64,000 nt of DNA from Ructibacterium sp965146665 (GTDB lineage: Bacteria; Bacillota; Clostridia; Monoglobales; Monoglobaceae). Within the stretch, counting starts at the first letter, position 1; each line of letters opens with the position of its first letter. The stretch spans positions 1 through 64,000 of the forward strand of contig CBCTHE010000008.1 of the NCBI GenBank assembly GCA_965146665.1. The letters are read 5' to 3'. The translations under genes were made by a program, and so were the position numbers. Below, piece after piece: positions 1 to 10,291 of the stretch. The notes below the pieces were generated by a model. That model did not search any database. It had not been told where the DNA came from and was given only the letters and a program-made list of their open reading frames with translations.

Positions 1-3000
1 GTACGTTACATCTGACACACCGTCTCCAAAGCTTGCTTTGGTGGGGCGGTCAAGGCTGTCATAGGTATAGCTGGTACTCATGACTGGAGTTTCGTTATTC
101 TTCAGCGTAAAGCTCTTCCGGTTCCCGTTCACGTCATAGGTATATTCTTTCAAATACTTTGTGCTTTTCTCCTGCTCACTTTTTAAGCGGCCAAGCTCAT
201 CATAGCGATAAATATTTTCCTGCGTGGTTTTTGTATTTGACGTTCCTACCAAAAGATTATTATTGCTATAGCTGTTATATATATCCTTTTCTCCGTCTGT
301 CATTGTATGGATAACTGAGCCGTATGCGTTATACTGGTTATAGGTATTGATTCCGTTTCTGTCCGTTTGCTTGACCGGCAGGCCCATCAGGTTATACTCG
401 CTGGTCACACTCTTGCCCAGACTGTCCGTGGCCTTGGTCACATTCCCGAACCGGTCATACTCATACGTTGTATACGTCACGCCCTCAGGCAGTGCTCCAA
501 ACAGATCCGCGATCTTCTCTGTCTGGCCAGTCACCATCTTTACCATATTTCCAACATTGTCATAGGCATACTGCGTATAGATATCCCGCGTGCCGTCGTT
601 CACCCTGGTGCTCACCAGACGGTTCCGGCTGTCATATTCATTCTCGGTCACCGCATAGCTCACTGCCTCGCCCGGCCTGTTGTTCTGCTGTTTCGTCATT
701 ACTATATTACCATTGTTATCATAATAAGTCAACGCTTCACTGGTGTATGTCCCGTCAAACGGCGCAGTGGTTTTCAGCACTCGGCCCAGCTGGTCATACT
801 GATAACTTGTGGTGTTTCCCAGAAAGTCGGTTGTGGATACCGCGTTGCCCAGCTTGTCATACACGGTTGACGTGTAGCTTCCGCCCGCCTGATACTGCTT
901 CAACGGACGGCCCGCGTAGTCGTATTCGACCTTGGTCGTATAATCCCCAAGCTTTTCCATATACGTTCTGCCGCCCAGACTCTCCAGCACATTCCCCTGA
1001 TAGTCATACTGATACACATTTTTGTTCAGCAGGTTTTCCGGCGCAACATCCCATTTATAATATGCTTCGGACACGGTGTTTCCATATCCGTCCACTGTGG
1101 TAACTGTTGTGGGCTTCTCATAGTAGTAATCACCCTTGTAACTGGTGGTCACCACCTGGGACGCCCCGCCCAGCAGGTTGATCTCACTGTCATTGGGAAG
1201 AAGACGAATGATTGCTTTATAGGTCCCTCCATCTGAAGTTAGCTTCAGCGTACTTGCGCCAGTCAAATCTAGTGTTTCTGTCTTTCTGTCCAACGAATAG
1301 AGATGCCCTGACTTTTTACGGCTGCCGTCCAGAAGTATTTGATAGTTAGATTCCCCCCATGTCAGTCCATAGGGTAGGTCTCCTAATATAATCTCCGCTT
1401 TTTTAAAACCGGAAACATCCAGCTCAGAGGAGGAGTCGACATAAATATTTTTTATGGTTTCTGGCTCAAATGTATAGCTGCTGCTTGCCACATCAAGTAC
1501 AGTGTTTCCATCTTTGCTTGTAACCGTCACCGGTCTGTTCAAATCATCATACGTATACTCATTGGTGACAGGTGTACCGCCGAACTCCATATAGGCCGAT
1601 TCAGTCAGTTTTCTGCCCAGATTATCATAGGTATACTCGCCTACGGCCTTGCTGGGATCTTGATCCAAATATATTTTTTCCAAATTGCCCCGCGGAGAAT
1701 ACGCTTTGGTTGTCTGGCTTCCGTTTTCATCTGTTACTGTTATGATATTATTGGCAATATCATAGGTTACCTGCTGGCTTGTCCCATCCGGGTTGATCTG
1801 CTTTGTCACCTGCCCCAGCATATCGTATTCATATTGGGTGGTGTTCCCATTGCCGTCGGTTTCTGCGGATTTACGGCCCAATGGGTCGTATTGCGTTGTG
1901 GTCGAAACCGTACGGGTTTGCCCGTCCGCGTCTTTTACATTCTGGACTGTGGAGGTTACGGCATAGGAACTGTCGGCATTGTACTGATACGCATAGACAG
2001 TAGTAACATTTTTGCCGCCGTCATTGCTCACAATCTGGCTGGCCACAGTTCCGTCCGGATTATATGTATATTCCGTTGTACTTTGCAGGGTATTGTTTTT
2101 ATCAAATATTTCCGTTTTCATTATACTCTTTTTGTCAGAGCTTAATGTATTTACCTGCCGCAGGACATCTTGATTCAACTGTTTTGTGGTTTGCGTCAGC
2201 GGAAGATAAAAACCGGCTGTGTCATATTCATATGTCGTTTGAATTTCACCCTGTTCTGTCAAGGTAGGCGCACGGGTTTCACGCTGGTATCCTGTGTCTT
2301 TTGAGGAAAGAAGTATTCCGTCTTGATAAATAAGCGTGTTGCTCAGCGCAGCTTGGCGCAGCTTGCGCAAATCTGATTTTGTATGGTGAAATACATCTAT
2401 ATATCCATTATAGTATCCAAATTTTTCTTCCTGCGTATAAGTTTTTTTATTAGTGTCCTTAAATGTGGTTTCTGTGCTGATTAGCTTCCCCGCACAGTCG
2501 TATCTTTGCGCACTCTCCTTTGTATGACCATTTTCCAGCGTTTCAAATGTCTTGAATGCTTTATAATTTTCTAACTCCAGCACATAATTATCTCTGGGGA
2601 GTCCCCAGCGGCCCTCATAGCTATATTGTTTATCGGATTTCAGAATGTCATTCTCATATAGCTTTTCTCCAGTGACTCTGTATAGATAATAATCCCCCGT
2701 ATCGTCGAACGAATAAGACCTTCTAACGCCGAAGAACAAGGGGGCCTCCGGAGTTTCTTCGTAAAAATACTCACGCCGCACATTGGTTGGATATTGAATC
2801 TCCGTAATAACCGGAACCAGCAATTCTTTATCGGCATATCCATTCTTGTTGTAATAAACACCGTTTACCGCGGTCTTATATTTCATGCTGTAGACCGTTT
2901 GTCTTGCTGTGTCTTCGTTGCCGGTATATTCGGAGACGGTAAATTTCTTGGTATCAAAGGTGTCATAATAACCGTGCGGATTATTTGCTAAGTCCGGAAT

Positions 3001-4218
3001 TGTTTCGGTGGCATAGCTGATTTTTTTTGACATATCCCCGGCATCAACCTGGATGCCATTGCCTGTTACTTTGATTTTTCGGTTGTAGGTGTCCGTAATT
3101 AGCCAGCCGGATTGTATTTTTTCATATAGAATGACATTTTTATTATAGCGGTCTGAAACAGCAGCGATCTCACCTTGAGGATAGGTGTACGGATCGCTGA
3201 AATAAAAATAATAGGTTTTTCCATCCCGTCTGATTACTTTTACGTTGTATGTAAATCCGCGTGAATCTGTACACGGTTCCTCCAGCATTTCCACAGTATA
3301 ATTGCTGTTTCCGTTCGAAATCCATGCCTCAAGGAACTCATAATGGGCCGGTTTGCCATCATCTGCAGGCCAATCCCGAAAAGAATACCGCATATTTTCG
3401 ACAGAGCCGTCCTCAAAACTAATTTCCATATGCATGGTATGCTGCGTCGTTTTGGATGTTGGTTTAGGGGTTGAGGTGGGTTTTGAAGTTGCTGTGGCCG
3501 TAGGCGCAGGAGTGGGGGTTGGCGCTGGCCCTAATTCAGCTTTGGTCTCGTTCATATAGGCAATACTGGGCATACATATATACCAGCCAGGACCTATTTT
3601 TACATTGTTGGAATCAATTTCGTATTTTTTAGCACCCCATGGCGACATTTTCTGCGCTTTCCAGATGGTCTTGGGCTCAATATCCCGGTTCCATGTTAAG
3701 GTTACCTCTGTACCGCTTTTTAATCTTGAACGCTTTATATATGGCAGTCCGTTGGCATCATACTCTGGTGTCAAATAAATTTTGCGGGATTGAATTGTCT
3801 CCTCAATTTCTTCTTCACGTATATAGCCTACGTAACAGACCTGATCTTTTCCATCCACGGTGACGTTATACGGAACTGCAAGCATGTTAGGGGCCAGCGT
3901 AATTGAGTTTGACAATATATCATAAATCTGCATAAAGTCATAACTGCTATGCTTGCGGTATATATCTACATCCAGTCCGTTTTTGCCCGGCAGAGCCAAG
4001 TCCCGTTCCACAGTGGATACTGCGCCGTTAGAGCTGTCAACAGCACCCTCCGGCGGAACAAAGGGCGTGTCATATGCGGCACCATATCTTGCGATGGCAG
4101 AATCAATAACATTATTATCAATGAGTACGTCACTGGTTGCGGCATATGCAGATACGGTAAAAAATATGGATAAAATAAGTGCAGAGAAAATAAGGGAAAT
4201 CCATTTCCATTTACGCAT
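1..4218 (-). CDS. Secreted YD/RHS-repeat protein, partial (C-terminus beyond left edge)
   Basis: The reading frame is open from an ATG at 4218 to base 1 (1406 codons) with no stop, so the C-terminus is outside the window. The start overlaps the stop of the upstream gene by 8 bases. Residues 1-26 form a signal peptide ending near AYA. A Pro/Thr-rich linker lies around residues 229-253. The following part carries many YD-type repeats, visible as motifs such as YEYDMLGQVTK, YEYDRFGNVTKAT and YRYDELGRLKSEQ. In RHS/YD-repeat proteins such repeats build a hollow beta-cage, often around a variable C-terminal domain that can be a toxin. Whether this one ends in a toxin cannot be seen. It is the last visible gene of an operon with the RCC1-repeat protein and a small exported protein, which suggests a shared cell-surface role. 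Family call is firm; role is inference. Confidence 0.9.
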   Translation of the reverse strand, partial: MRKWKWISLIFSALILSIFFTVSAYAATSDVLIDNNVIDSAIARYGAAYDTPFVPPEGAVDSSNGAVSTVERDLALPGKNGLDVDIYRKHSSYDFMQIYDILSNSITLAPNMLAVPYNVTVDGKDQVCYVGYIREEEIEETIQSRKIYLTPEYDANGLPYIKRSRLKSGTEVTLTWNRDIEPKTIWKAQKMSPWGAKKYEIDSNNVKIGPGWYICMPSIAYMNETKAELGPAPTPTPAPTATATSKPTSTPKPTSKTTQHTMHMEISFEDGSVENMRYSFRDWPADDGKPAHYEFLEAWISNGNSNYTVEMLEEPCTDSRGFTYNVKVIRRDGKTYYFYFSDPYTYPQGEIAAVSDRYNKNVILYEKIQSGWLITDTYNRKIKVTGNGIQVDAGDMSKKISYATETIPDLANNPHGYYDTFDTKKFTVSEYTGNEDTARQTVYSMKYKTAVNGVYYNKNGYADKELLVPVITEIQYPTNVRREYFYEETPEAPLFFGVRRSYSFDDTGDYYLYRVTGEKLYENDILKSDKQYSYEGRWGLPRDNYVLELENYKAFKTFETLENGHTKESAQRYDCAGKLISTETTFKDTNKKTYTQEEKFGYYNGYIDVFHHTKSDLRKLRQAALSNTLIYQDGILLSSKDTGYQRETRAPTLTEQGEIQTTYEYDTAGFYLPLTQTTKQLNQDVLRQVNTLSSDKKSIMKTEIFDKNNTLQSTTEYTYNPDGTVASQIVSNDGGKNVTTVYAYQYNADSSYAVTSTVQNVKDADGQTRTVSTTTQYDPLGRKSAETDGNGNTTQYEYDMLGQVTKQINPDGTSQQVTYDIANNIITVTDENGSQTTKAYSPRGNLEKIYLDQDPSKAVGEYTYDNLGRKLTESAYMEFGGTPVTNEYTYDDLNRPVTVTSKDGNTVLDVASSSYTFEPETIKNIYVDSSSELDVSGFKKAEIILGDLPYGLTWGESNYQILLDGSRKKSGHLYSLDRKTETLDLTGASTLKLTSDGGTYKAIIRLLPNDSEINLLGGASQVVTTSYKGDYYYEKPTTVTTVDGYGNTVSEAYYKWDVAPENLLNKNVYQYDYQGNVLESLGGRTYMEKLGDYTTKVEYDYAGRPLKQYQAGGSYTSTVYDKLGNAVSTTDFLGNTTSYQYDQLGRVLKTTAPFDGTYTSEALTYYDNNGNIVMTKQQNNRPGEAVSYAVTENEYDSRNRLVSTRVNDGTRDIYTQYAYDNVGNMVKMVTGQTEKIADLFGALPEGVTYTTYEYDRFGNVTKATDSLGKSVTSEYNLMGLPVKQTDRNGINTYNQYNAYGSVIHTMTDGEKDIYNSYSNNNLLVGTSNTKTTQENIYRYDELGRLKSEQEKSTKYLKEYTYDVNGNRKSFTLKNNETPVMSTSYTYDSLDRPTKASFGDGVSDVTY

Positions 4219-5239
4219 TGCGTTCACGCTCCTTTGACAAATATTCTTTTTGCGCTTCTTCGGATGCAGTTTTATACAGACCTTCACTTCGCAGTTTTGA
4301 TATAATTTCAGCTTCCAGTGCATCCGACTTTTCAGAAAGCATTTCCTGCAAGGATTCACCATCCAATACTTTCTGATAATAGCTAGAGAGCGGCTTGTTT
4401 TCTATTTTCGACAATTCTTCCGCGAACATGATTTCCTGTGTGGAAATGGCCTCATCAGGAGCTTCCGCTGTTTCTTCTGCTAACATTGCTTGGGCAGGTT
4501 CCAGCGCCTGCGCTGGAAGCTCCTGCGCTGGGATCCCATTAACAGCAGCCGCAAGCTCTGCAAAGGTTTTACCTTGTTGATGTTCTGCCAGAATTTCTTG
4601 AATGGTTAAAACTCCGCGGCGGCAAAGTTTGTTTGCAATGGCAATATCCGAAAGAGTAACTCCCTGACGAAGGTAATTATCTACATCACTTTCATTTAAA
4701 ACACCACATTTGTTATTGGTTATCTCGTTAAAGGCATTCTCAATCCAGGCATGGTTTCTGTGACGAGATTTCAACATATAAATTTGGCTGATTATATCAA
4801 TCTCTTCATTGGTATCCAGCCAGAAATAGCAGATGTCCATGACTGTCATGGGATCATATCCCTGAACTATCAGGCCGGCGATATATTCCATCTCAGTGTC
4901 TGTTAAATGACAGGCTTTATGCAGATATTCATAATTATATATCACATTATTAAAATCAATGGGATTTTCCGCCGTTGCTTCCAGCGCCTGAATCATTCGG
5001 TCATAAAGACTCATTGTTTCCGCGTTCTCTTGTTGGCTGAGCCGCTGTTCAATGGCTTCGCGGCGCGGTTGATTTTCCTCCAGAACATCTGGAATATCAC
5101 CGACTATATTTGCCGGGGGGTCTGCCACTTGCTCCTGAATCAGCTCCCCGATTTTCTGAACCGCTCCGCCGGCGAACGCTCCCGCTGTACCTATCATCAG
5201 CACCGCTGCGATCCCTATACTTATCATTTGTTTTTTCAT
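4211..5239 (-). CDS. Exported helical protein of unknown function
   Basis: 342 aa. I do not recognise the family. Residues 1-24 are a signal peptide (MKKQMISIGIAAVLMIGTAG then AFAGG). The mature part looks almost wholly alpha-helical and acidic, with a Pro/Ala/Glu-rich stretch around residues 235-265 that may be a flexible linker. Two segments resemble each other loosely (around GLIVQGYDPMTVMDI and LRQGVTLSDIAIANKL), suggesting an internal helical repeat. A strong ribosome binding site (AAGGAGG) sits just before the ATG. It lies 18 bases after the RCC1 protein gene and overlaps the RHS gene by 8 bases, so the three are almost certainly co-transcribed and translationally coupled. A plausible but unproven role is a chaperone or adaptor for the RHS protein. 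Confidence 0.8.
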   Translation of the reverse strand: MKKQMISIGIAAVLMIGTAGAFAGGAVQKIGELIQEQVADPPANIVGDIPDVLEENQPRREAIEQRLSQQENAETMSLYDRMIQALEATAENPIDFNNVIYNYEYLHKACHLTDTEMEYIAGLIVQGYDPMTVMDICYFWLDTNEEIDIISQIYMLKSRHRNHAWIENAFNEITNNKCGVLNESDVDNYLRQGVTLSDIAIANKLCRRGVLTIQEILAEHQQGKTFAELAAAVNGIPAQELPAQALEPAQAMLAEETAEAPDEAISTQEIMFAEELSKIENKPLSSYYQKVLDGESLQEMLSEKSDALEAEIISKLRSEGLYKTASEEAQKEYLSKERERNA

Positions 5240-5257
5240 GCTTTCGTACCTCCTTGT

Positions 5258-8200
5258 TTATCTGCTCACCACAATACGCGTTTCACCGGTAATTTTTGCC
5301 CTCACCTTTATGGCATTGAGCAATCCATGATAGAGTTTATTCTCCGGGATTGCATGATTCGCGGCAAAGGCAAGCCGTCCGGCACCGGGGTCAAACTCTC
5401 CAATTGTTACCTGTCCTCCTGGAACAGTCCCCGGTACAAGTTCGTTTTCATATGTTTGCAGGCATAAATCAACAATTTCCAAAGCCTCCGCCTCAAACAA
5501 CATCAAAACATTTTTCTCCGCTTCAGAGATGTTTTTTCCTGTTATCCACACAATATATTCCTCCCCCTGCTCTATCGGAAGGATCACTGGGGTTGTCTCA
5601 GAGGGCACAAAAAACGCCTCAATAGGCCGATCATACATTTCGTGTATTTCGCTGTTAATACCAAATTGCCCCAATCTATTATATCCCCATGCCAAAATCT
5701 TCCCGTCTCTTTGTATTGCCATGGTATATTCTACTCCGCAGGAAATGGATTCAACATCATCCAGTGTACCTGTCCCATCTAAACCTTTAGGATTTATGGC
5801 CGAATAACGGTCAATTTTGGTTTTATCACCCAACTGACGGCTGGAATTCTTTCCCCATATCCAAACACGGCCATTATATCCCACTGCTCCGCAGTGATAA
5901 TCTCCGGCTGATATGGATTTCATGTTGATTAAGGGCTTTCCGTCTTCTTTTACCACTCTTTTGGGAGTGTCCGTATTGTTCTGAGTTCCTATCCCAAGCG
6001 CACCATTGGTGTTATTCCCCCAGGCCCAAACCTGCCCAGCTTTATCAAGAGCGAAGCTGCATTTTTCAGTCATGGCGATTGCCTTTATATTTGTTAAATA
6101 ATCATAGCCGTTTTCGCCTTTTACTTGTACTGGAGACATCACTTCATTCGCTGTATACCCCGCCCCCAGCTGTTTTTGGTCATTCTTGCCCCACATCCAA
6201 ACCGTGCCGTCAGATTTTAATGCCATACTGGTCTGATCTCCTGCCTTGATGGAGACGACATCGGTCAAATTGGGAACCTGAGTTGGGAAGGTCTGCATTA
6301 CACGGTTGCCGCCGCCAAGCTGTCCGTGACTGCTCGATCCCCATGCCCACACCGTTCCATCTGCCTTTAAGGCAAGCGAATGGGTTCTTCCTGCCGATAT
6401 ATCAACCACATCCGTTAAATCTTTGACCGGTTTCGCTTTATCCGCATAATCCACAGCCTTTCCATCAACAAATTCAATCCCCAGTTTGTTATACTCATTC
6501 CATCCCGCTGCCCACACTGTTCCATCGCTTCTCTGAATTAAAGTATACTGGTCTCCAGCAGAGGCTTTTACAGCATTGGTTAAATGTTTCCCCTGTTCAT
6601 CGACCATTTTGGAAGGCGTATTTACAGAAAATCCCCTTTTTCCTGTTCCCAGCTGCCCATAGCTGTCATATCCCGCGCCATACACTGCGCCGTTTTGCAG
6701 CACTATGGAATGCGCAGACCAGTTATACGAATTGGTTGTTGCCATGATATTTACAGGCGGATTTTGAGGTTCAATTCTAAACGTGTAGTCAACGGGGTCC
6801 ATTGAGGTGGCTTTTATGTAATACGCCGTATTTGCCTCTAAAAAATAGCCCCCATATTTTTCGTCCAGTTTTTCATCTAAGGCATTATAGAGATCTAGTG
6901 TAACATCATCTTTTGTCTCAATGCGATATCTTCCGCTTGTATTTGGGATAATCTTAAAACAGTCTATATCTAAATAACTGTTGATATATCCATATGTAGT
7001 AGAATGAGTCCTCTCCAAAGTCGCAGCATCTAAACTATCGCCATGGTCATCCGGGACACAGCCTTTGGTATATGCGGGAACAGGCAGCAGCTTTACATCA
7101 TCCAGTTCTCCAGTCCCAAACTGACCCTTATCGTTAAATCCCCAGGTATATATGCCGCCGTCTGCACAAGCGGCCATGGTAAAGGTATCTCCGCCCACAA
7201 CCTGGACTACATTGTTCAGATAACCTTCTCCATTTATTCCATGGGTTTTTACAGCGTATGGCTGGTTCTCTTCAGATGTCCCAATGCCAAGCTGACCATA
7301 TTTGTTATAGCCCCAGCTCCAGAGTTCCCCTGATGCAGAAATTGCCAGACTATGATATGCTCCTGCTGCAACCGACACAATATTATCTAATTCAGTTCCA
7401 TCTTCCTTCAACACCTTCACAGGCGTCAGACTTTCCGTTGTCGTCCCATTTCCAAGCCTTCCATGATCATTGCTGCCCCAAGTCCATACAGTTCCCTCGT
7501 TGTCAAGTGCCACAACGCATCCATCGCCTACTGCGATGGATCTAATATGACTCAAATACCCCTCGCCATTTAAACCTTTGACCTGAACCAATCTTGTCCT
7601 ATCCTCCTTGGTTCCATCCCCCAGTTGTCCCTTGTCGTTACAGCCGGCTGTATATACAGTTCCGTCATCTGTCAATAGTACAGTATAATTTCGGCCTGCA
7701 CAGGCCTGTTCTATATTGTTCATGTGGCTCAATTGATAGGGATACTTACTCATTATCCGGTCTCCTGTCGAAAACTGTCCATGGCTGTTTGACCCCCACA
7801 CCCATACATATCCTTCGTAATCAACAGCTAAGGAATGATTAAAGCCTGCACTGATACTACTGATTTCACTTAACTGACCACCCGGTCCATAGACCGGTAC
7901 TGCGGCCGATCGAAAATTACCATCGCCGGTTCCAAGCTTGCTATAATCGTTATAACCTGTTCCCCATACAGTTCCATCCCATTTTAGAAATAAGCTATAG
8001 CCAGCCCCAACCGCAATGCTTCTTACATTTCTGAGACGGTTTCCATTTTTGTCGATACACTCAAGCGGAACTCGGGTGAGCTGCCCCCATTTATAATCAG
8101 CGTTGCTCGCACTGGCGTCCAGTGCTCCGGAGGCAAACACTGTATCATTGATCAGCAAACTTGTCGGGGCTGGATAAATTCCGGTTGCTATGATGGGAAC

Positions 8201-8650
8201 GCCAGCGGCCCTATTATTCAATGCGGCTATTTCTGCTTCATTTGTGGCCATGTCCTCACTTTCATCCAGCATATCATCTTGCTGACTCGGAACAGCAGCA
8301 TCTTCAGTCTTTTCTGTACTTTCGGCGGTTTGCTGCTCTTGGTCTGCCTTGTCATCAGTATCATCATTATTTTCGCTGCTTTCTTCAGTTAAATCTTCCT
8401 CCGCCGTATTCTCCAAATCCATTCCCTGTTCTGGCTGTTCAGCCTTTTCTGGGACCTGAACCTCTTCTTGAACTTTTTCGATCTCTACATGAATTTCTTC
8501 ACGAGTTTCACTGCCGGATATTTCTGCATTGGTTATGTTTGCCTGACTTTCAATATCAGATGTTTTACCTTCATTTTCTGCAAAAATATACATACTCTCT
8601 GATACCATCATACAAAGCACCATCAACATTGATACTATTTTCTTTTTCAT
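5258..8650 (-). CDS. Secreted RCC1-repeat (beta-propeller) protein
   Basis: 1130 aa. The start is the ATG at 8650, which has GGGAGG just upstream and begins a signal peptide (MKKKIVSMLMVLCMMVSES). Residues about 30-125 are a very acidic low-complexity region. About thirteen RCC1-type units follow, each with a core like VWTWGSNDHGRLGNGT or VWAWGSSSHGQLGGGN, arranged as two blocks of roughly seven and six: consistent with two seven-bladed propellers, one perhaps incomplete. Between the blocks, around residues 570-640, is a beta-rich domain resembling a pre-peptidase C-terminal (PPC) domain. The last 100 or so residues form a beta-sandwich-like domain, possibly cohesin-like, which I cannot assign firmly. 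RCC1 propellers usually mediate protein-protein contacts. First gene of the operon with the exported helical protein and the RHS protein. Confidence 0.88.
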   Translation of the reverse strand: MKKKIVSMLMVLCMMVSESMYIFAENEGKTSDIESQANITNAEISGSETREEIHVEIEKVQEEVQVPEKAEQPEQGMDLENTAEEDLTEESSENNDDTDDKADQEQQTAESTEKTEDAAVPSQQDDMLDESEDMATNEAEIAALNNRAAGVPIIATGIYPAPTSLLINDTVFASGALDASASNADYKWGQLTRVPLECIDKNGNRLRNVRSIAVGAGYSLFLKWDGTVWGTGYNDYSKLGTGDGNFRSAAVPVYGPGGQLSEISSISAGFNHSLAVDYEGYVWVWGSNSHGQFSTGDRIMSKYPYQLSHMNNIEQACAGRNYTVLLTDDGTVYTAGCNDKGQLGDGTKEDRTRLVQVKGLNGEGYLSHIRSIAVGDGCVVALDNEGTVWTWGSNDHGRLGNGTTTESLTPVKVLKEDGTELDNIVSVAAGAYHSLAISASGELWSWGYNKYGQLGIGTSEENQPYAVKTHGINGEGYLNNVVQVVGGDTFTMAACADGGIYTWGFNDKGQFGTGELDDVKLLPVPAYTKGCVPDDHGDSLDAATLERTHSTTYGYINSYLDIDCFKIIPNTSGRYRIETKDDVTLDLYNALDEKLDEKYGGYFLEANTAYYIKATSMDPVDYTFRIEPQNPPVNIMATTNSYNWSAHSIVLQNGAVYGAGYDSYGQLGTGKRGFSVNTPSKMVDEQGKHLTNAVKASAGDQYTLIQRSDGTVWAAGWNEYNKLGIEFVDGKAVDYADKAKPVKDLTDVVDISAGRTHSLALKADGTVWAWGSSSHGQLGGGNRVMQTFPTQVPNLTDVVSIKAGDQTSMALKSDGTVWMWGKNDQKQLGAGYTANEVMSPVQVKGENGYDYLTNIKAIAMTEKCSFALDKAGQVWAWGNNTNGALGIGTQNNTDTPKRVVKEDGKPLINMKSISAGDYHCGAVGYNGRVWIWGKNSSRQLGDKTKIDRYSAINPKGLDGTGTLDDVESISCGVEYTMAIQRDGKILAWGYNRLGQFGINSEIHEMYDRPIEAFFVPSETTPVILPIEQGEEYIVWITGKNISEAEKNVLMLFEAEALEIVDLCLQTYENELVPGTVPGGQVTIGEFDPGAGRLAFAANHAIPENKLYHGLLNAIKVRAKITGETRIVVSR

Positions 8651-8736
8651 GATTTTCCTCCCATTATTTTTCTTATGTGAACCTATTTTGCTTTTTAAAT
8701 TCTCATTGGAATCATCCCCTGTCGTAGATGTACAAT

Positions 8737-8772
8737 AAAAATGCATACCCTAAGATTAGGTATGCATTTTTT
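8737..8772. terminator. Symmetrical hairpin with A/T tails
   Basis: A perfect 13-bp inverted repeat (AAAAATGCATACC at 8737-8749 and its complement at 8759-8771) with a 9-base loop. It is flanked by A's on one side and T's on the other, so it could terminate transcription in either direction. It lies 87 bases upstream of the RCC1 gene start, so it either stops readthrough from the right or sits at the beginning of that operon's leader. Confidence 0.5.
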
Positions 8773-8784
8773 ACACAATACACT

Positions 8785-8883
8785 GGACCTGTTGACAAAG
8801 TCCGTTTCTTAATCCAAAATAGCCCGCAACCCAGCATAACTACGCTGATGGTTTTCGGATTTTTGGGGTTTGTCAACAGATCC
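8785..8883. repeat. Short inverted-repeat pair, MITE-like or IS-end remnant
   Basis: GGACCTGTTGACAAA at 8785-8799 faces TTTGTCAACAGATCC at 8869-8883; the arms are complementary except at one base and enclose about 70 bases with no coding sequence. TTGACAAA-type ends occur on some insertion sequences, so this may be a non-autonomous element or a relic. From 8884 to 9063 I see no gene. Confidence 0.4.
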
Positions 8884-9152
8884 TACACTTATTTAACTTA
8901 ACATATTTTCATATATGCGCCTAATATATCTCCAGCCCCCTTGCTTTGATTATGCACCCCGTCAAACAACACTGTAACATTTATGAAATAATTATATAAC
9001 AATCAATGTACTGTTTCAACAATTTTCGCACGACTTTTATTTACAATTATCGACATAATAGACTATTGAGCCCTCCCCTGAAAAATAGACAGAAAAAAGA
9101 GTGGTATAATGGAATAGGAAAAAATCCAATACTTATGAAGGAGGATCAATTC

Positions 9153-9462
9153 ATGTCAATCAAAAAAGGAACAATGCCGCCGCGCTATGACGAGGCTTTC
9201 AAAGCCGGCGCAGTCAAAATGGTTACAGAGCAAGGCCGTCCCGTTAAGGAAGTTGCCGCCGAACTTGGCATCTGTATTGACACTCTTAGCGCTTGGCTAA
9301 ACGTTCGGGTTATGAGACTTCCGCTCTCAGCAGGCAAAGCCGCGCTGACAGCCGCCGCCGTGAACTCGAAGCGGAAAACCGTACTTTGCGCAAACAGCTT
9401 GCCCAGAAAGACGAGGTCATTGCTGTCTTAAATAAATCCATCGGCATACTTTCCATTCCATA
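9153..9462 (+). pseudogene. IS3-family OrfA (helix-turn-helix subunit), frameshifted
   Basis: Starts at ATG 9153 with GAAGGAGG 8 bases upstream. The first 50 or so codons encode the expected IS3 OrfA N-terminus, including a helix-turn-helix (VKEVAAELGICIDTLSAWL). Near 9300 one base is missing: the original frame runs on into junk and ends at 9431, while the correct continuation (KRSGYETSAL, then the leucine-zipper part ELEAENRTLRKQLAQKDEVIAVL) is found in the next frame and ends with TAG at 9461-9463. Intact OrfA would bind the terminal repeats and be fused to OrfB by programmed frameshifting. Confidence 0.85.
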
Positions 9463-10291
9463 GTGGATAAGTTTCGCTTTGTTGATTCTTATCGTTCCGA
9501 GTTCTCTGTGGATCTGCTATGCCGTACCTTAAAAATCTCTCGGAGCGGCTATTATGCTTGGATAAGCAGAGGGGTTCCCAAGCGAATACTAAACGAACAC
9601 CGGCTTTTGGTCAAACTCATTGAACTGCACGAAAAGTATCCCGCTTCCGGCCTTGACAGCTTGCTTCATATGCTCAAAGCCAATGGTCTCCCTTGCTCCC
9701 GCAACCGTCTCCACCGCTTGATGAAGAAATACAATATCCACTCTGCCCGAAAACGGGTTTACAAGGTCACTGCCAATTCCAACCATAACTACGCTGTCTC
9801 GCCTAATCTTTTGAAACGCAATTTTACCGCTTGTGAACCTAACCCCAAATGGGTCGGAGATATTACTTACATATATTGTCACGGACCTCTGCACAAAGAA
9901 AATCGTCGTCTATGCCTTTGGAGACCGCATTGACTCCGAATTAACTGCTGCCGCATTAGAACTAGCAGTTAGCAGCGAGAAACCTTTTTCATAGCGACAG
10001 GGGCGTTCAATACGCTTCGCCCCGTTACCGAAACACCTTGGCCAAAGTCTGCATTACTCAAAGTATGTCACGGAAAGCGGATCCATACGACAACGCTGTT
10101 GCTGAGAACTTCTTCAGCTGTCTCAAGTGTCAATTGGTTCATCTGAACATTACCGCACCAGAGATCAGGCTCAAGCCGATATCTTTGCTTGCATTGAGAC
10201 CTTTTACAATACCCTGCGGCCTCATTCGGGTATCGGCTGGCTTTCTCCCTGTTCTTATCATGATCGCATACTGAACAATTTGGCTGCTTGA
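9463..10291 (+). pseudogene. IS3-family OrfB (DDE integrase), multiply disrupted
   Basis: GTG at 9463 overlaps the last base of the orfA stop. The HTH_21 region (KYPASGLDSLLHMLKANGLPCSRNRLHRLM) and the first catalytic motif (WVGDITYI, with the DDE aspartate) are in frame. The frame is lost near 9880, and the continuation is read piecewise from other frames: CTKKIVVYAFGDRID, then DRGVQYASPRYRNTL, then ADPYDNAVAENFFSCLK with the catalytic E region, then the C-terminal FYNTLRPHSGIGWLSP in yet another frame, ending at TGA 10289-10291. At least two frameshifts and an internal deletion of the mid-domain make it non-functional. Confidence 0.85.

Noticed and set aside
5258..8650. Tandem DNA repeats in the RCC1 gene
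   Set aside because: The periodicity is at the protein level (RCC1 blades); the nucleotide copies are too divergent to be a DNA repeat array.
8737..8772. Riboswitch ahead of the RCC1 operon
   Set aside because: Just a simple short hairpin is visible, with none of the conserved cores of the riboswitch classes I know.
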